64,000 bases of DNA, taken from the NCBI GenBank assembly GCA_947311845.1, contig CAMZMU010000059.1, positions 36,524,063 through 36,588,062 of the forward strand, in the 5' to 3' direction. How positions within the stretch are numbered: the stretch's first letter is position 1; each line of letters opens with the position of its first letter. Origin of the DNA: Poa pratensis (lineage: Eukaryota; Streptophyta; Magnoliopsida; Poales; Poaceae). Of this stretch, positions 22,882-33,542 are shown piece after piece. Both the position numbers and the translations under genes were made by a program. The notes below the pieces were generated by a model. It saw only the letters and a program-made list of their open reading frames with translations. It made no database searches and was not told the DNA's origin.

Positions 22882-23905
22882 CCTTGGTTCACAATTTTAT
22901 GAAAAATAATCAGCTGCCTGAACTATAGCAAATGAGAATGGTACAAGAATACGTACATGTCAAGCTCATAGCTTGGTATATGCCTCTAGATATCGGGTTT
23001 TTTAGAAATATACGACATCCATAAATAAAATAAAATACGTCCACATGAACAGGTTTAGAAGCAAGCATGTAGTGGCTCCACTTGCCAGGGGAAGAAGAAG
23101 GGCGTGGAGTGGCTCCACCTGCCAGTCAATTCGGCAATGAGGCCCATTCCCCGTTATCCGGTGGGTAATTCACCTATTAGGGGATTGTGATGGTAAAGAT
23201 TTAATCCCCGTGGGGATACTATCACAGGCAAACTTGTCCCCATCGGGGAAGCCAGTGCCGGGCATGGCTGAGCACTCCCCGTGAGGCAAATAACTGCTAC
23301 CCGATAGCACAAATGACATGTGGGGCCAATGTAGTAGACATGTATGTATATGAGGCTAAACCCTAAAATCCCAGCTCATTCCCTTTTCAATTTCCCCTCT
23401 TCTCAGCCACCACCGCCAACCCTAATTCTCAATCCCTCACTCGGTCACTCCCTCTCCTAGTCTCCCTTCCTTCCTGCACTCCCCAAGTCCAGATCGAGCC
23501 ACCGCACGCCATCGCCAACTCGCCATTCTCCTCCCAGCCGCATGCCATCTGCTCCACGCCCCCACTGCATAACTCCCATCGCCATCCTCCACCGCATCCC
23601 AGCCACCGACATACTCTATTCCCCCACGGGCCCCACCGCATCATGTTGGTCGACGATGCCGGCATCTTCTCACCGACCTGACTAAGTCCCCACGGCGACC
23701 CCGATGACGTCCTCGCATCCTGATTCGTCTGTTCCTTTTGTGGAGACGGGGTCCCTCGACTCCGTCATGGTGTTAGGTGCCACCGACCCTGAAGTTGCAG
23801 TCGACCCACGACCAGTAGTAGATGACACCGTCAGCCTGGGAACTCGACGCAGGGAGGTGTTGTCCAAATTTTGTAGACTAAATATTGTCGGTTAAGTAGG
23901 TGCTG
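22882..23905. other. Repeat-derived stretch, no supported gene
   Basis: A short local duplication (AGTGGCTCCACYTGCCAG, near 23072 and 23109) is visible. A plus frame at 23704-23895 has no recognised domain. Its position just before the 96-bp repeat suggests it may be transposon-derived. Confidence 0.4.
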
Positions 23906-24001
23906 TCTCAAATGCTCTTCCAAGCAAGTGGGTTATTTGCATGCTCAGAATTAATTTGCTACACTATTATGTGATTTACTATGACTAGACGGATATATAG
24001 C
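23906..24001 (+). repeat. 96-bp direct repeat, left copy
   Basis: Aligns without gaps to 28287-28382 with only a few substitutions (for example ATGCTC versus ATACTC near the left end, TAGAC versus TAGTC near the right end). The copies bracket a 4.3 kb block holding a LINE and a hAT element. Confidence 0.9.
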
Positions 24002-24567
24002 TTTGCCAGAGATGTGCGAGTTGCAGGGCTCCATAAATTAGTAGCAAGTGACGCATAGTTACGTGAGGTGGAGGAACTAGTGTCACCACGGTATGAGGTG
24101 CTCGACCAGGTTTTCAAAGAAAGAAAATATGTGGGGTGCTCGACTCTATCGAGATGACAACTCAACTATGAACCGCGAGCGAATTTTTACAACCTATGAA
24201 CATCTGAATACTACTTTTTGAGACTTGCCACAACTCATAATTTTATGTTTTACATAATTACGAAAATTATGTAGGTACACACTTCTCCACGAAACTTAAA
24301 AAGTTTTGACGTGAAACTGAGAAAGTGGGAAACTACTGTACACGTTGCAAATGATTATATATATTGTTGTTCGAAGGTTTATAGGTGCTAGTTCTTATCT
24401 ATATGCTTGTATTTGTATTTTTTAGAAGGTAAATAAACATCAACAGATTTGTTTTCATACCAGCATTATATTCATTCGGTTATTCAGAAATAATATATGA
24501 TAAAGTATTGTCCACGCATGTATGTGCTGCAAAGAAAATAGGAAACTACCAACTCCTCGTATGCTAT
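24002..24567. other. AT-rich stretch, no supported gene
   Basis: No protein-like frame. The right edge is the target duplication of the following LINE. Confidence 0.45.
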
Positions 24568-24577
24568 ATGCTCTGTC

Positions 24578-26503
24578 TGTCTCCTTTGCTTTTTGACCTA
24601 GCTAGGGATGTGCTTGCTATAATGATTGGAAGGGCTGTCGATGCTGGTCTGTTAAAAGGGCTATCGGAAGATCGAATTGAAAAAGGAGTGTCAATTCTGC
24701 AATATGCAGACGACACGATCCTCCTTCTTCATAATAATTTTGAACAGGCCAGGAATTTAAAATTCATTCTTTGTCTCTTTGAGCAAATTTCGGGACTAAA
24801 AATAAACTTTCACAAAAGTGAAGTTTATTGTCTTGGCCTTGATCAAAGAGAGGAAAAAAAATCTTTGAGGAGATATTGACTTGTAAAACAGGGAAACTGC
24901 CGATGAAATATCTAGGGGTCCCTGTAGATGAAACTAGACTAAAGAATAGTGACTGGGATTCTGTGGGTGAGAGACTACTTAAGAAGCTAGGATGTTGGAA
25001 TGGGAAGAACCTTTCAATTGGTGTAAGAGTCCTTCTCATCAACAACTCTCTCTCCAGTAGCATGTTGTATATGTTCTCCTTTTACAGAGTGCCGGTAGAT
25101 AAAAGGAAATATTTCGATAAATTGAGATCTGGGTTTCTTTGGAGTGACAAAATGGAGAAAAAGAAATACCACTTGGTTAATTGGAAGGCAGTTTTCCTTC
25201 CAAAAGACCAAGGGGGGCTGGGGGTGCTTGATTTAGAAATAATGAATATTGCCCTTCTTACGAAATGGCTTTGGAAACTTTTCAATGAAAAAGGATGTGG
25301 CAATGCATTCTTCATGCGAAGTACTTGCGAAACTCTACTTTGGGACAATGCGTGCACAAAGTGGGGGATTCACACTTCTGGCAGGGGTTGATGGAGATAA
25401 AACCACTATTCTTATCGTGCTACAGGTTTGAGGTTGGGAATGGAACAAGGACAAGATTCTGGGAGGATTTGTGGCTCTCGGATGATTGCCTTTCCAAGAA
25501 ATTCCCTCGCCTCTATGCTATTTCTAACAATATAAATGTCACGGTTTCGAGTGTTTTTCATTTAGGAGTGTCCTCTCTCTCTTTTAGAAGAGCCCTTACG
25601 GGGGTTAGACTTGAAGAGTGGAAGGAACTCCAAAAGCTTAGTGAGAATATAGTGTTAGGAGGTGGAGAAGATAAACTGATTTGGCTTCTCTCAGCCTCCA
25701 AACAGTTCTCAGTTAAGTCCTTTTATATGACGATGCAAGCGAGAGAGAAGGTGCCGTCGAGATTTTGGTGGAAGGTTAAAATTCCGTTGCGAATTAAAAC
25801 CTTCATGTGGTTGATAGTTAGAAAGAGTATTCTAACTAGGGATGCTTTGCTGAAAAGAGGAGGAGAATGCGCTAAAAGTTGTCTATTCTGTGGACAAGAT
25901 GAGAGCATTGATCACCTCTTTCTACATTGTCCCTTGGCCAGGTATATATGGAACGTGATTAGTGTAGCAACTGGACTAAACTGCCAATTTTTTGACACTC
26001 AACACTGTCTAACTACCTGGCTTGATAGATTTGACAGTAGATAAAAAAAGAAAGCTTCGGTTGGGATAGCTGCGGTTTTTTGGGGCATTTGGAAATCTAG
26101 GAACCTTGCTTGTTTTGAGAATAAATGGCCAAACGAACCTGTTGAAGTAATACATAGGATCAGTTACTGGATTGATTGGTGGGCAAATTTGCAGGTATCA
26201 GAGGACGTAAAGCTGGAACTGCAGGTAGGCGCAAAGCTGCTGGTGCGAGTCGCGGATGAAGCTTTCAGGAGCGTGAAGAGCTGGGCATCCTGGAGATTGA
26301 GACTAGAGGAAGGAGTCTAGCCGTGCTTTTATTTTTTGCTTAGTACACTCTTTTTGAGTTCCTGGGCTGTATTCCCCAGTGTTGGGATGTACTTTCGAAC
26401 CTTTACTTTACTTTACTTGGGTGGTTGCGGTGTTGTGGTGGATTTTGTAGCCCGTGGTTTCTTTTAATGAAATCGGGGGAAACCCTCTTATTCTAAAAAA
26501 AAA
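24578..26503 (+). mobile_element. 5'-truncated LINE with reverse transcriptase core and target duplication
   Basis: The insertion is bounded by a 10-bp direct repeat ATGCTCTGTC (24568-24577 and 26504-26513) and ends in a poly(A) tail at 26495-26503. The frame begins inside the reverse transcriptase at LSPLLFDLARDVLAIMIGRA, includes the catalytic QYADDTILLL motif near 24700-24730, then KYLGVPV, the LLTKWLWKLFNEKG segment and the zf-RVT segment (CAKSCLFCGQDESIDHLFLHC split around 25870-25930), ending near 26321 with RLEEGV. Damage: frameshifts near 24870 and 25300 and a TAA at 26041-26043. The endonuclease and the N-terminal part of RT are absent. Confidence 0.93.
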
Positions 26504-26650
26504 ATGCTCTGTCATCTACGGACCCAGTGGCACGCCTGAATGTTTCTCATGGTCAACGATTAAACTAGCTTTCCACCGTTTAGACCGGCGACCATCAATG
26601 CAGGTTGTTCAATGTACAACAGAACTGCTGTGATCGACTACGCGCAAGAT

Positions 26651-27873
26651 CAACGGTGGAACCAGGGGGTGGCAAGCAGGTGCCGTGGCTCCCTCCAACA
26701 TGCATAATTTTTTTTAATACCCCTGGATTTTTTGTCCATAATTTGTGTATTCACTTCTGTGGCTCCCCAACATCAAACTTCCGTAGTACCAGTAGTCAAT
26801 GTACAAAGTACTGCTCACAGAAGATCCCGAGTGTGAAGTGAGAAGTCTTTTTTTGACTTTTCCTCCTTGCCTTCACACACTCCCATCCCATGTGCTTCTT
26901 AGCTTCTCTGCTCTCTCTCCCCATGTGCAGCCGACCCAAGCTCTGTTCTTCACTTCGCAGAGCGGCAAAACAGCCCCAAAATCATCAAATTGCTTCGATT
27001 TTCTTCTGATTGGAGCACAACAGGAGGCTACCAAAGGTATATAATTGAAGATATTTTCACTCTCTACTCCCAATCTGTAGTATTACTTTGTGGATCTAGT
27101 TTTTTCTTATTTTCGTATTATTGGTTCCCCATTTCTTGGATAGGATAAAATTGAAAAACTGATACTGTGCATCCATTAATTTAAGATCTCTTGTCTGAAT
27201 TCTGTAGGATAATCATGGCGAAAAATAAAGTGAAGACCATCGATTCTTTTTTAAGAAGAAACCTAGACTTGATCTTGCTGTTGAAAACAATTCGATGGAA
27301 GAAGAGGAAGATGGAGAAGAAGAAGAGGGGTATGAAGAAGAAGATTATTATTTGATTGATAGGTCATGCGATATTTTCACTAGCATATTAGTTTCTTACC
27401 TTCTTTGATCATCACATCAATATTGACTGTTTTTTCTTGCAGGCTGATTCGTCTTGTTCTTACTTTACCGGTCTCAACCGCGACGTCAGAACGCGCATTC
27501 TCGGCAATGAAACTAGTTAAAACAAGGCTTCGAAATAAGGTGGAAGACGGATTTCTAAGAGATTTCTTATTGATATACATTGAGAAAGAGATTGCAATGG
27601 GCTTCTCGACTGATGAAATTATTGATGAGTTCAATACGGAGAGACGCCGTGTGCCATTCGACTGAAAAATGTTAGTTCATTGTACATTTTGCTTTCAGCC
27701 ACCTCTTTTGTTGATGTATGATTATGTTCCAACACTTAAGTGGTATAATAGTACATATTTTGCTAGAGATATGCTTACCACCAGTATATTTTGTACACGG
27801 TTTTACATCTTGGAGTTGTGCTCAATCTCCGCCCCCCCCCCCCCCCTTTGTCTATTTCCTGGTTCCACCGTTG
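26651..27873 (+). mobile_element. hAT transposon, internally deleted
   Basis: Perfect 16-bp terminal inverted repeat: CAACGGTGGAACCAGG at 26651-26666 and its reverse complement at 27858-27873. The flanks form an 8-bp duplication with one C/T difference, CGCAAGAT (26643-26650) and TGCAAGAT (27874-27881). The ends look like a decayed form of the CAGTGGCGGAGCCAGG hAT terminus, with changes expected from CpG deamination. Inside are the beginning and end of a transposase but not its core. A C-homopolymer of about 16 bases sits near 27831-27846. Confidence 0.9.
27215..27665 (+). pseudogene. hAT transposase remnant (N-terminal start and dimerisation domain)
   Basis: A start at 27215 reads MAKNKVKTIDSFL, then an acidic run from an EEEEDGEEEEG-type segment. 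A missing T near 27250 shifts the usual SFFKKK reading. Downstream, 27436-27665 reads LIRLVLTLPVSTATSERAFS, then KTRLRNKVEDGFLRDFLLIYI, the classic C-terminal hAT dimerisation domain of the ZMYM/TTF-type plant transposases. The DDE catalytic core that should lie between them is missing, so the element cannot mobilise itself. Confidence 0.85.
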
Positions 27874-28286
27874 TGCAAGATAAGACCTTGTCGCTTATAT
27901 GGTTGACATTGTTCAACATACTTTTCCAATGTCGCTCATTCCCAACAAGTGAGTTGGGACTATTTTTCATAATCATGTCTTTGTCTATCGAGCAAGATCC
28001 ACCTGCACAAGTTCTCAACGAAAAACAACTAAGTTTAGGATTATAGTACTTGCAATTGAAAACTGAGAGGAGCGAGCCTCAAGCGATACATATATAGGGA
28101 GGAAAATGTGCGGTTGGGAACGGGTTGATGAGATTGTACTTAGTAGGTGAAAGTATTTATATCAATTTGTGAAGGACTATCTATCGACAAACAATTTTAA
28201 GGTGATATGTGCCTTGTATAAGTTTTCTCATCCAAACTCTCTCGTCTTTTGAATTCACTTCTCTAAATATAGTGTAGCCACACATC

Positions 28287-28382
28287 TCTCAAATACTCTT
28301 CCAAGCAAGTGGGTTATTTGCATGCTCAGAATTAATTTGCTACACTATTATGTGATTTACTATGACTAGTCGGATATATAGC
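28287..28382 (+). repeat. 96-bp direct repeat, right copy
   Basis: Partner of 23906-24001, same orientation, offset 4381 bp. See the left copy. Confidence 0.9.
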
Positions 28383-28960
28383 ACATTACATCCTATTATC
28401 CCTACCGATGTAGACATAGGAAAGTAAAAAATCATAGGAGCTCTCAATTTTTTCCTCTATCCAGTTGCTTACTAAAAGTCTACTCCATGTAACACACATG
28501 TTTCCTCTCTCGCGCCCTAACATACTAGTATGATCAGAACATATATACATGAATGGGGTAATAATATGCATCAAAAAAATACATCAAACACATACTGAAA
28601 TTGCATCTCTTATCAAAAGATCTATCATAGTGCAATACAAATAGTATCCTAATCACGCAGGCATCTCATATGGTTCTAGACACAATAGTACATATATAGA
28701 GAGAGAGAGAGATCAAGCTACTGTCATAAATCCGGAGTACAGGGGTGGACTACTCCCTCCTTATCATGATGGCGATGAAGAACACGTTAGATAGGTCGGA
28801 GGTGCAATCAAGGCTACTCTAAAGGCGACCCCCTCCAATCTTCGTTAGCGACGAGGTTTCTATCTAATGTTTTGCTATTTTGATGATGGTGCCGCCTTCT
28901 CTCTGGAAGCCGCAAACAAGACCCCTAATATAGGAGTTTTAGGTCAAAACCAAGAGGTAC
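28383..28960 (-). mobile_element. Possible LTR fragment
   Basis: The order of words around 28660-28780 (GATCAAGCTACTG, then GGGGTGGACTACTCCCTCC, then ATCATGATGGCGATG) parallels that inside the solo LTR around 50605-50700, suggesting a diverged fragment of a related LTR. No ends are defined. A (GA)n microsatellite lies at about 28699-28712. Confidence 0.35.
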
Positions 28961-29235
28961 GCAAAAGAAGGGAGGCAATTGGATGGATAAGGGGTCGGAT
29001 ACCCCCCTCGGCATGCCTAGTGTGCCCACCCACGCAGTTGCCAGAGATAACTCGCTCAATGTTGTGTGCGTTCATGGCCCATTGCCCTCCTGGCTTCTAC
29101 TACAGTGACTGCCGCAAACCCTTTATATCGCCTGTTGCGAGCGCTAATTACAGCTCGCCTGCGAGCGGCTTTCCTGCTGGGCCGGCCCATTACCGTCTGC
29201 GCTAAATAGAGAAAATATGAGAGAAATGGGAGGCG

Positions 29236-29301
29236 GAGGTGGGATTCGAACCCCGCTCCTCTACGTACGACGGCCGAGGGGCAGACCACTACGCTAACCT
29301 C
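29236..29301 (-). other. tRNA-like sequence (Pol III A and B boxes)
   Basis: On the minus strand GAGGTTAGCGTAGTGG (A box) is followed about 35 bp later by GGGGTTCGAATCCC (B box and T-arm stem), and the outer ends GAGGT/ACCTC pair. The anticodon region does not form a normal loop, so this is a tRNA pseudogene or SINE head rather than a working tRNA. Confidence 0.5.
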
Positions 29302-29329
29302 GATTTCATGTCCATGTAAGCGTACGGCT

Positions 29330-30400
29330 CCTTTTATTGTTTCCTTTTTTCGGTTTTTGGTTTTTGGTTTTCGGGTTTTGTTTCTTTTTCTGTTTCCTTT
29401 TTCCGTTTATTCTTTCATTTCTTTCTTTCTTGTTTATTTTTTATTATTTATTTTATCCTAGGTTTCCTTTTTTTGAATTTTTTTTTTCATATTTTCAAAA
29501 TCTAAACCTTTTTTGTTTCTATTTTCTGGACCATTTTTTAAAATGAACTTTTTTCAAATTGGAACCATTTTCAAATACAAATTCAAGAACATTTTTTAAA
29601 ATGAAACATTTTCAGAATTGCAACCATTTTCAAAATTTGAACCATTTTCTTTCATTTCTTTCTTTTCTGAACCATTTTCTGAACCATATGCTTTCCATAT
29701 TCTTTCTTTTCTTTCTTTTTTGTTTCTTTTTGATTATTTAGGTTAATTTTCTTTTTGATAAATCAGAATCATTTTAAAATTATTTCTTTTTTTGAAAATG
29801 GTACTGATTTAAAAATGGTTCCGATTTTAAAAAATGTTTCGCTTTTTTTGAAAATGGTTCTGATTTTCCAAAATGGTTCCTTTTTGAAAATGGTTCCTTT
29901 TTGAAAATGGTTACGAACCGAAAAAATGGTTCATTTTAGAATATGGTTCGGAACCAAAAATGGTTCCGATTTTTTTAAAACGGTTCCTAATAAAAAATGG
30001 TTCTGATTTTTAAAAATGGTTCCTTTTTTAAATGTTGTACCTTTTTTTTGAAAATGGTTCCGATTTTAAAAAATGTTCCGCTTTTTTTGAAAATGGTTCT
30101 ATTTAAAATTGTTCCGATTTATGAAAATGATTCCTTTTTTAAAATGGTTCCGAACAAAAAAGTGGTTCCTTTCAGAATATGGTTCCGAACCGAAAAATGG
30201 TTCCGATTTTTGAAAACGGTTCCGAATGAAAAAAATGGTTCCGATTTTAAAAAATGGGTTTTTTAGAATATGGTTCTGAACCAAAAAAAATGGTTCCGAT
30301 CTTTGAAAACGGTTCTGAATGAAAAAATGGTTCCGATTTTTAAATATGGTTCATTTTTAAAATGGTTTCGAACCAAAAAATGATTCCTTTTAGAACGGTG
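29330..30400. repeat. Degenerate array of AAAATGGTTCCGATTTTT words
   Basis: About 1 kb of T-rich sequence passing into imperfect repeats of AAAATGGTTCCGATTTTT and AAAATGGTTCCTTTTT. Open frames here are low-complexity Phe/Lys strings and not genes. Such arrays occur inside grass DNA transposons. GC-richer blocks on both sides (29090-29200 and 30470-30530) share words such as AATTACAG and CTCGCCTG and may be the remnants of its ends. Confidence 0.7.
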
Positions 30401-30738
30401 CAAAAAATGTCACAAGACACGAAAGACCCACGGCAAACGCGAGTGCCGACCCTTGTGCTGTAGCACTGTGGCATAAAAAAAATTACAGGCAGTGCTCGCA
30501 GTTCCTCGCCTGAAAACGACACCACCCAAAGGAAAACACACGGAACAGCACGAGAGGACTGTACTTATATTTACCCTCGGTACATCGAACAGTGGGTAGA
30601 TCTATAATCTGAAACCGTAGAAGCCAGTTAAAACCGGTAGGTGGGAGCTAGTTCATTTTCCTTCACAAACTCAATCATAAATTTAGATGTAGTACAAAAA
30701 ATTGTACTTACTAGCCCAAACCGGCCAAGCCGCTCACA

Positions 30739-31500
30739 CCCTTTTTTTTTTTTTTGACACATCCAAACCTCCGTATATTCATCTCGAAACCACGTACCCA
30801 GTACAAAGAACAAGAACAGAAAAAGCACAAAACGAAGAGGATGAAGATCCAGAGCTAGAACCGAGAACCGCGGCAACACCGTCGACGAAGAAGACGAAGA
30901 CCGGCGACCACCTTCTTTCCAGAGCCTGGGCGTACTTTGCGCCCTTGAAAGACGCCGCCGTGAGCCTCCGCCGCGCCGGGCGGAACTTGGGTCGCTGAAC
31001 GAGCGGGGCAGACGTCCCCCCGGCTCTACCTCGCCGCTTTGCCGCAGCCGTCACCGTCGTCGACGCAGACGGCAGCCACCGAGCCTGTCCAGCGCCGGGA
31101 TCCACCCGCCAGATCCGCCGCCAGCGCGAATCCGGCAGGAAGACGAAGAACACGAGCGCCGCGCCGGGCCCCGTGCTCCCGCAAGTCGTGCGCGGGGACG
31201 CCGCCCCCGAAGGAGCCGCCTCGCCGGAGGAACCCACGCCGACACCAAACACCGCACCAGCCGCCCCCCCTCCTGAGCGCCGCCGGCGACCACCCCCCCT
31301 ACCCTACCTATATACAGACCGGGGCCGGGGATCCACCACCCACCCGCCGCCGAAGCGGCCGGCGGTGGAGGCGAATCCCGCGGCCCGGCGGCCGCACGGG
31401 TGGATCTGGCGGGGTCGGTTCCAAAAATCGCCTCCTCTCCCTGAACAGTGGCTCACGGTGGTCCCCTCCCCAATGCCCACCCTTAGGTAGATCTGCTTTT
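30739..31500 (-). mobile_element. LINE derivative, leader joined to 3' tail
   Basis: A minus-strand poly(A) tail appears as about 16 T residues at 30740-30755. Upstream (higher coordinates) lies about 200 bp of T-rich 3' UTR-like sequence and then about 500 bp of extremely GC-rich sequence like grass LINE 5' leaders. No RT or endonuclease is present. The Ala/Arg/Pro-rich frames on both strands are composition artefacts. No target duplication was identified. Confidence 0.5.
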
Positions 31501-33536
31501 CATTCGCACCTGTACTAGTGCACTGCACAACGTTAATCTCTGTATTCCGAGGCCTGAGGCGAGGCACCGTCCGTGCTCGACATCTACGCGGTGACGAGAG
31601 TGTATCCGTACAGGACCTACGTCACCGTAACGGCGTTTTGCTCGCGCCAGGTGGACCCTGAAGCTCCGAAACTTGCCAAATCCACGTGGTTATTAGTACT
31701 TTTTACTGCTAATAAAAACCTGTTAGGCTGTTACTAGCTGATTACGAAACGAACAAGAGGGATAGGAGCGGAAGAGATTATCGCTCACGTGATTACAGGC
31801 AAGCCGGCCACCGACATGCGTATATGCGTACGGCACCAGATACCAAGGAGGCACGGACCCACATTTGACCCCTCATCTCATGTGATGCTCTGCGCCATGG
31901 GCCCGTTCACCAGTCTGTGGGCCCTCCATGGAGCAGCGCGCAACTTTCGGATCGGATTAGATTAGGGATGACTGATGGACACGCAGACGTGGAGGAGCAA
32001 CGGCGTGCGTGACACGTCCCTCTCACGAGCGCGCGCGTGCGTGCAGCGGGCGCGTTCGAACGGTGGATCTCATCATGGATATTAGCGGCGCTACACTTTT
32101 TATATTAAAGTAGGGAATCTATCAGCCTGCAGATATAACTCATAATTTATCGTCCGGTAGAGCTTTTTTATCCCACTGGGTTGGAAGAATAGCCAAGTCC
32201 ATCAGTCTGAAATTTGATTTTTACTAGGGTTGCTCCGTTGTGCGGTGTTCGGATAGGATGTGCTCTCTCTCTTTTAAGGGATAGCACTCTGCTCAAATTC
32301 GATTTACACACATGTCGGTGACTCGATGTATACCTTATAGAATTTAGTAAGATTCACACATGGTGTCATGGCAGATAAAGATGTTTGATTTCGGGGTGCA
32401 CGTATCGTGAAAATCTGTTATTATACAAAGAAAAATAAATTTTCCCAATGCCCTATGCGCCCGTATTAGTGTGTGAATAGGAGGTTCTCCGCAATCCTCT
32501 CTTCTTTCTTTCTCTCTTTCCCAACACTAATCCACCTCGTATCCAAGATCCATCCCTTCTCTTTTAAGTTGTAGATTCGACGACGCCGAAACAACCATCA
32601 ATATATCAACATTCCCCCTTCACCCTCTCGCATAATCCTTCCTCCTCATCCCTATCTATTCAAACGACGATGAACATTTGCTCCCTAAAATTAGGTGTTA
32701 ACGTTTGCCAGATGATTTTCAGACTGCGGAAATATCACCACCTCATAAGCGGTGCAATGAAAACTGCAAACACTTTACACGTTGGTTTTTACTTGCTCCT
32801 TTCCACAATATACAATGTTTTAGGTGTTTCACATTGGCTGTGAAAACTCCTGATCTTGGAGCATCAGTTCACCCAAGATCAGTAGGACAAATAACTACTA
32901 GGTTTGTGCCGAAAAAGCGTCTTGCGTGACGGGGAAAGAGTGGAAAAAGAAAGAGATTCATAAAGTATGGAATCTTACGGGTATTGAACTTTATATTCGG
33001 GCTAAAATGGACTGGACATATATATTAAAACGTGTCTAGATAGCATATGTATACATGTGAATGAGAAAAAGAAAAAAACATCTTACATTGTGGAACGGAG
33101 GGAATAGTGTTATACGGAAATATTCCTGACAAAATAGGTGGAACCAAAACGTTTGTACGTTGGAGAAGTGACCGCTCAGGATCGGCCCGTGAACCCCAGC
33201 CGCGCCTAGGTGCACTGTGCAGTGCAGCCGACGACGCACACAAGACACAACCATAGCAGTGGCCGAGCGGCCGAGCCGGATGCTCCCGGTTTTTTCATCC
33301 CAGTCCGTCCTACGCGCGGCGCCACCCACCATCTCTTCTTCATCCCGGTCTACTCTCACCACCGCAATTACTGGCGATGGATCTCTAGTTTACGGCTCCC
33401 GGTGCGGCGCCAAAAGCTTAATAAAACGCGGGCGCCACCGGACAGGACAGATCGACCCCAAAACCCGCAGCCAGGGTTCACGGGCCTCTACGCCCCACGC
33501 TCCCCTCCACTGCCGCCACTCAACTCACCACCTCGC
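31501..33536. other. Intergenic stretch and promoter flank of the WEB-family gene
   Basis: No supported gene. A half Stowaway end (CATCTTACATTGTGGAACGG then AGGGAATA) lies at about 33080-33108 without a matching left end. The leader of the downstream gene probably starts around 33400. Confidence 0.45.
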
Positions 33537-33542
33537 ATGCCC

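Noticed and set aside
29236..29301. Functional tRNA gene
   Set aside because: The A and B boxes are good but the anticodon arm does not fold normally; kept only as tRNA-like.
33080..33108. Stowaway MITE
   Set aside because: Only a right-like end (GGAACGGAGGGAATA) is present; the left end was not found, so it is not listed as an element.
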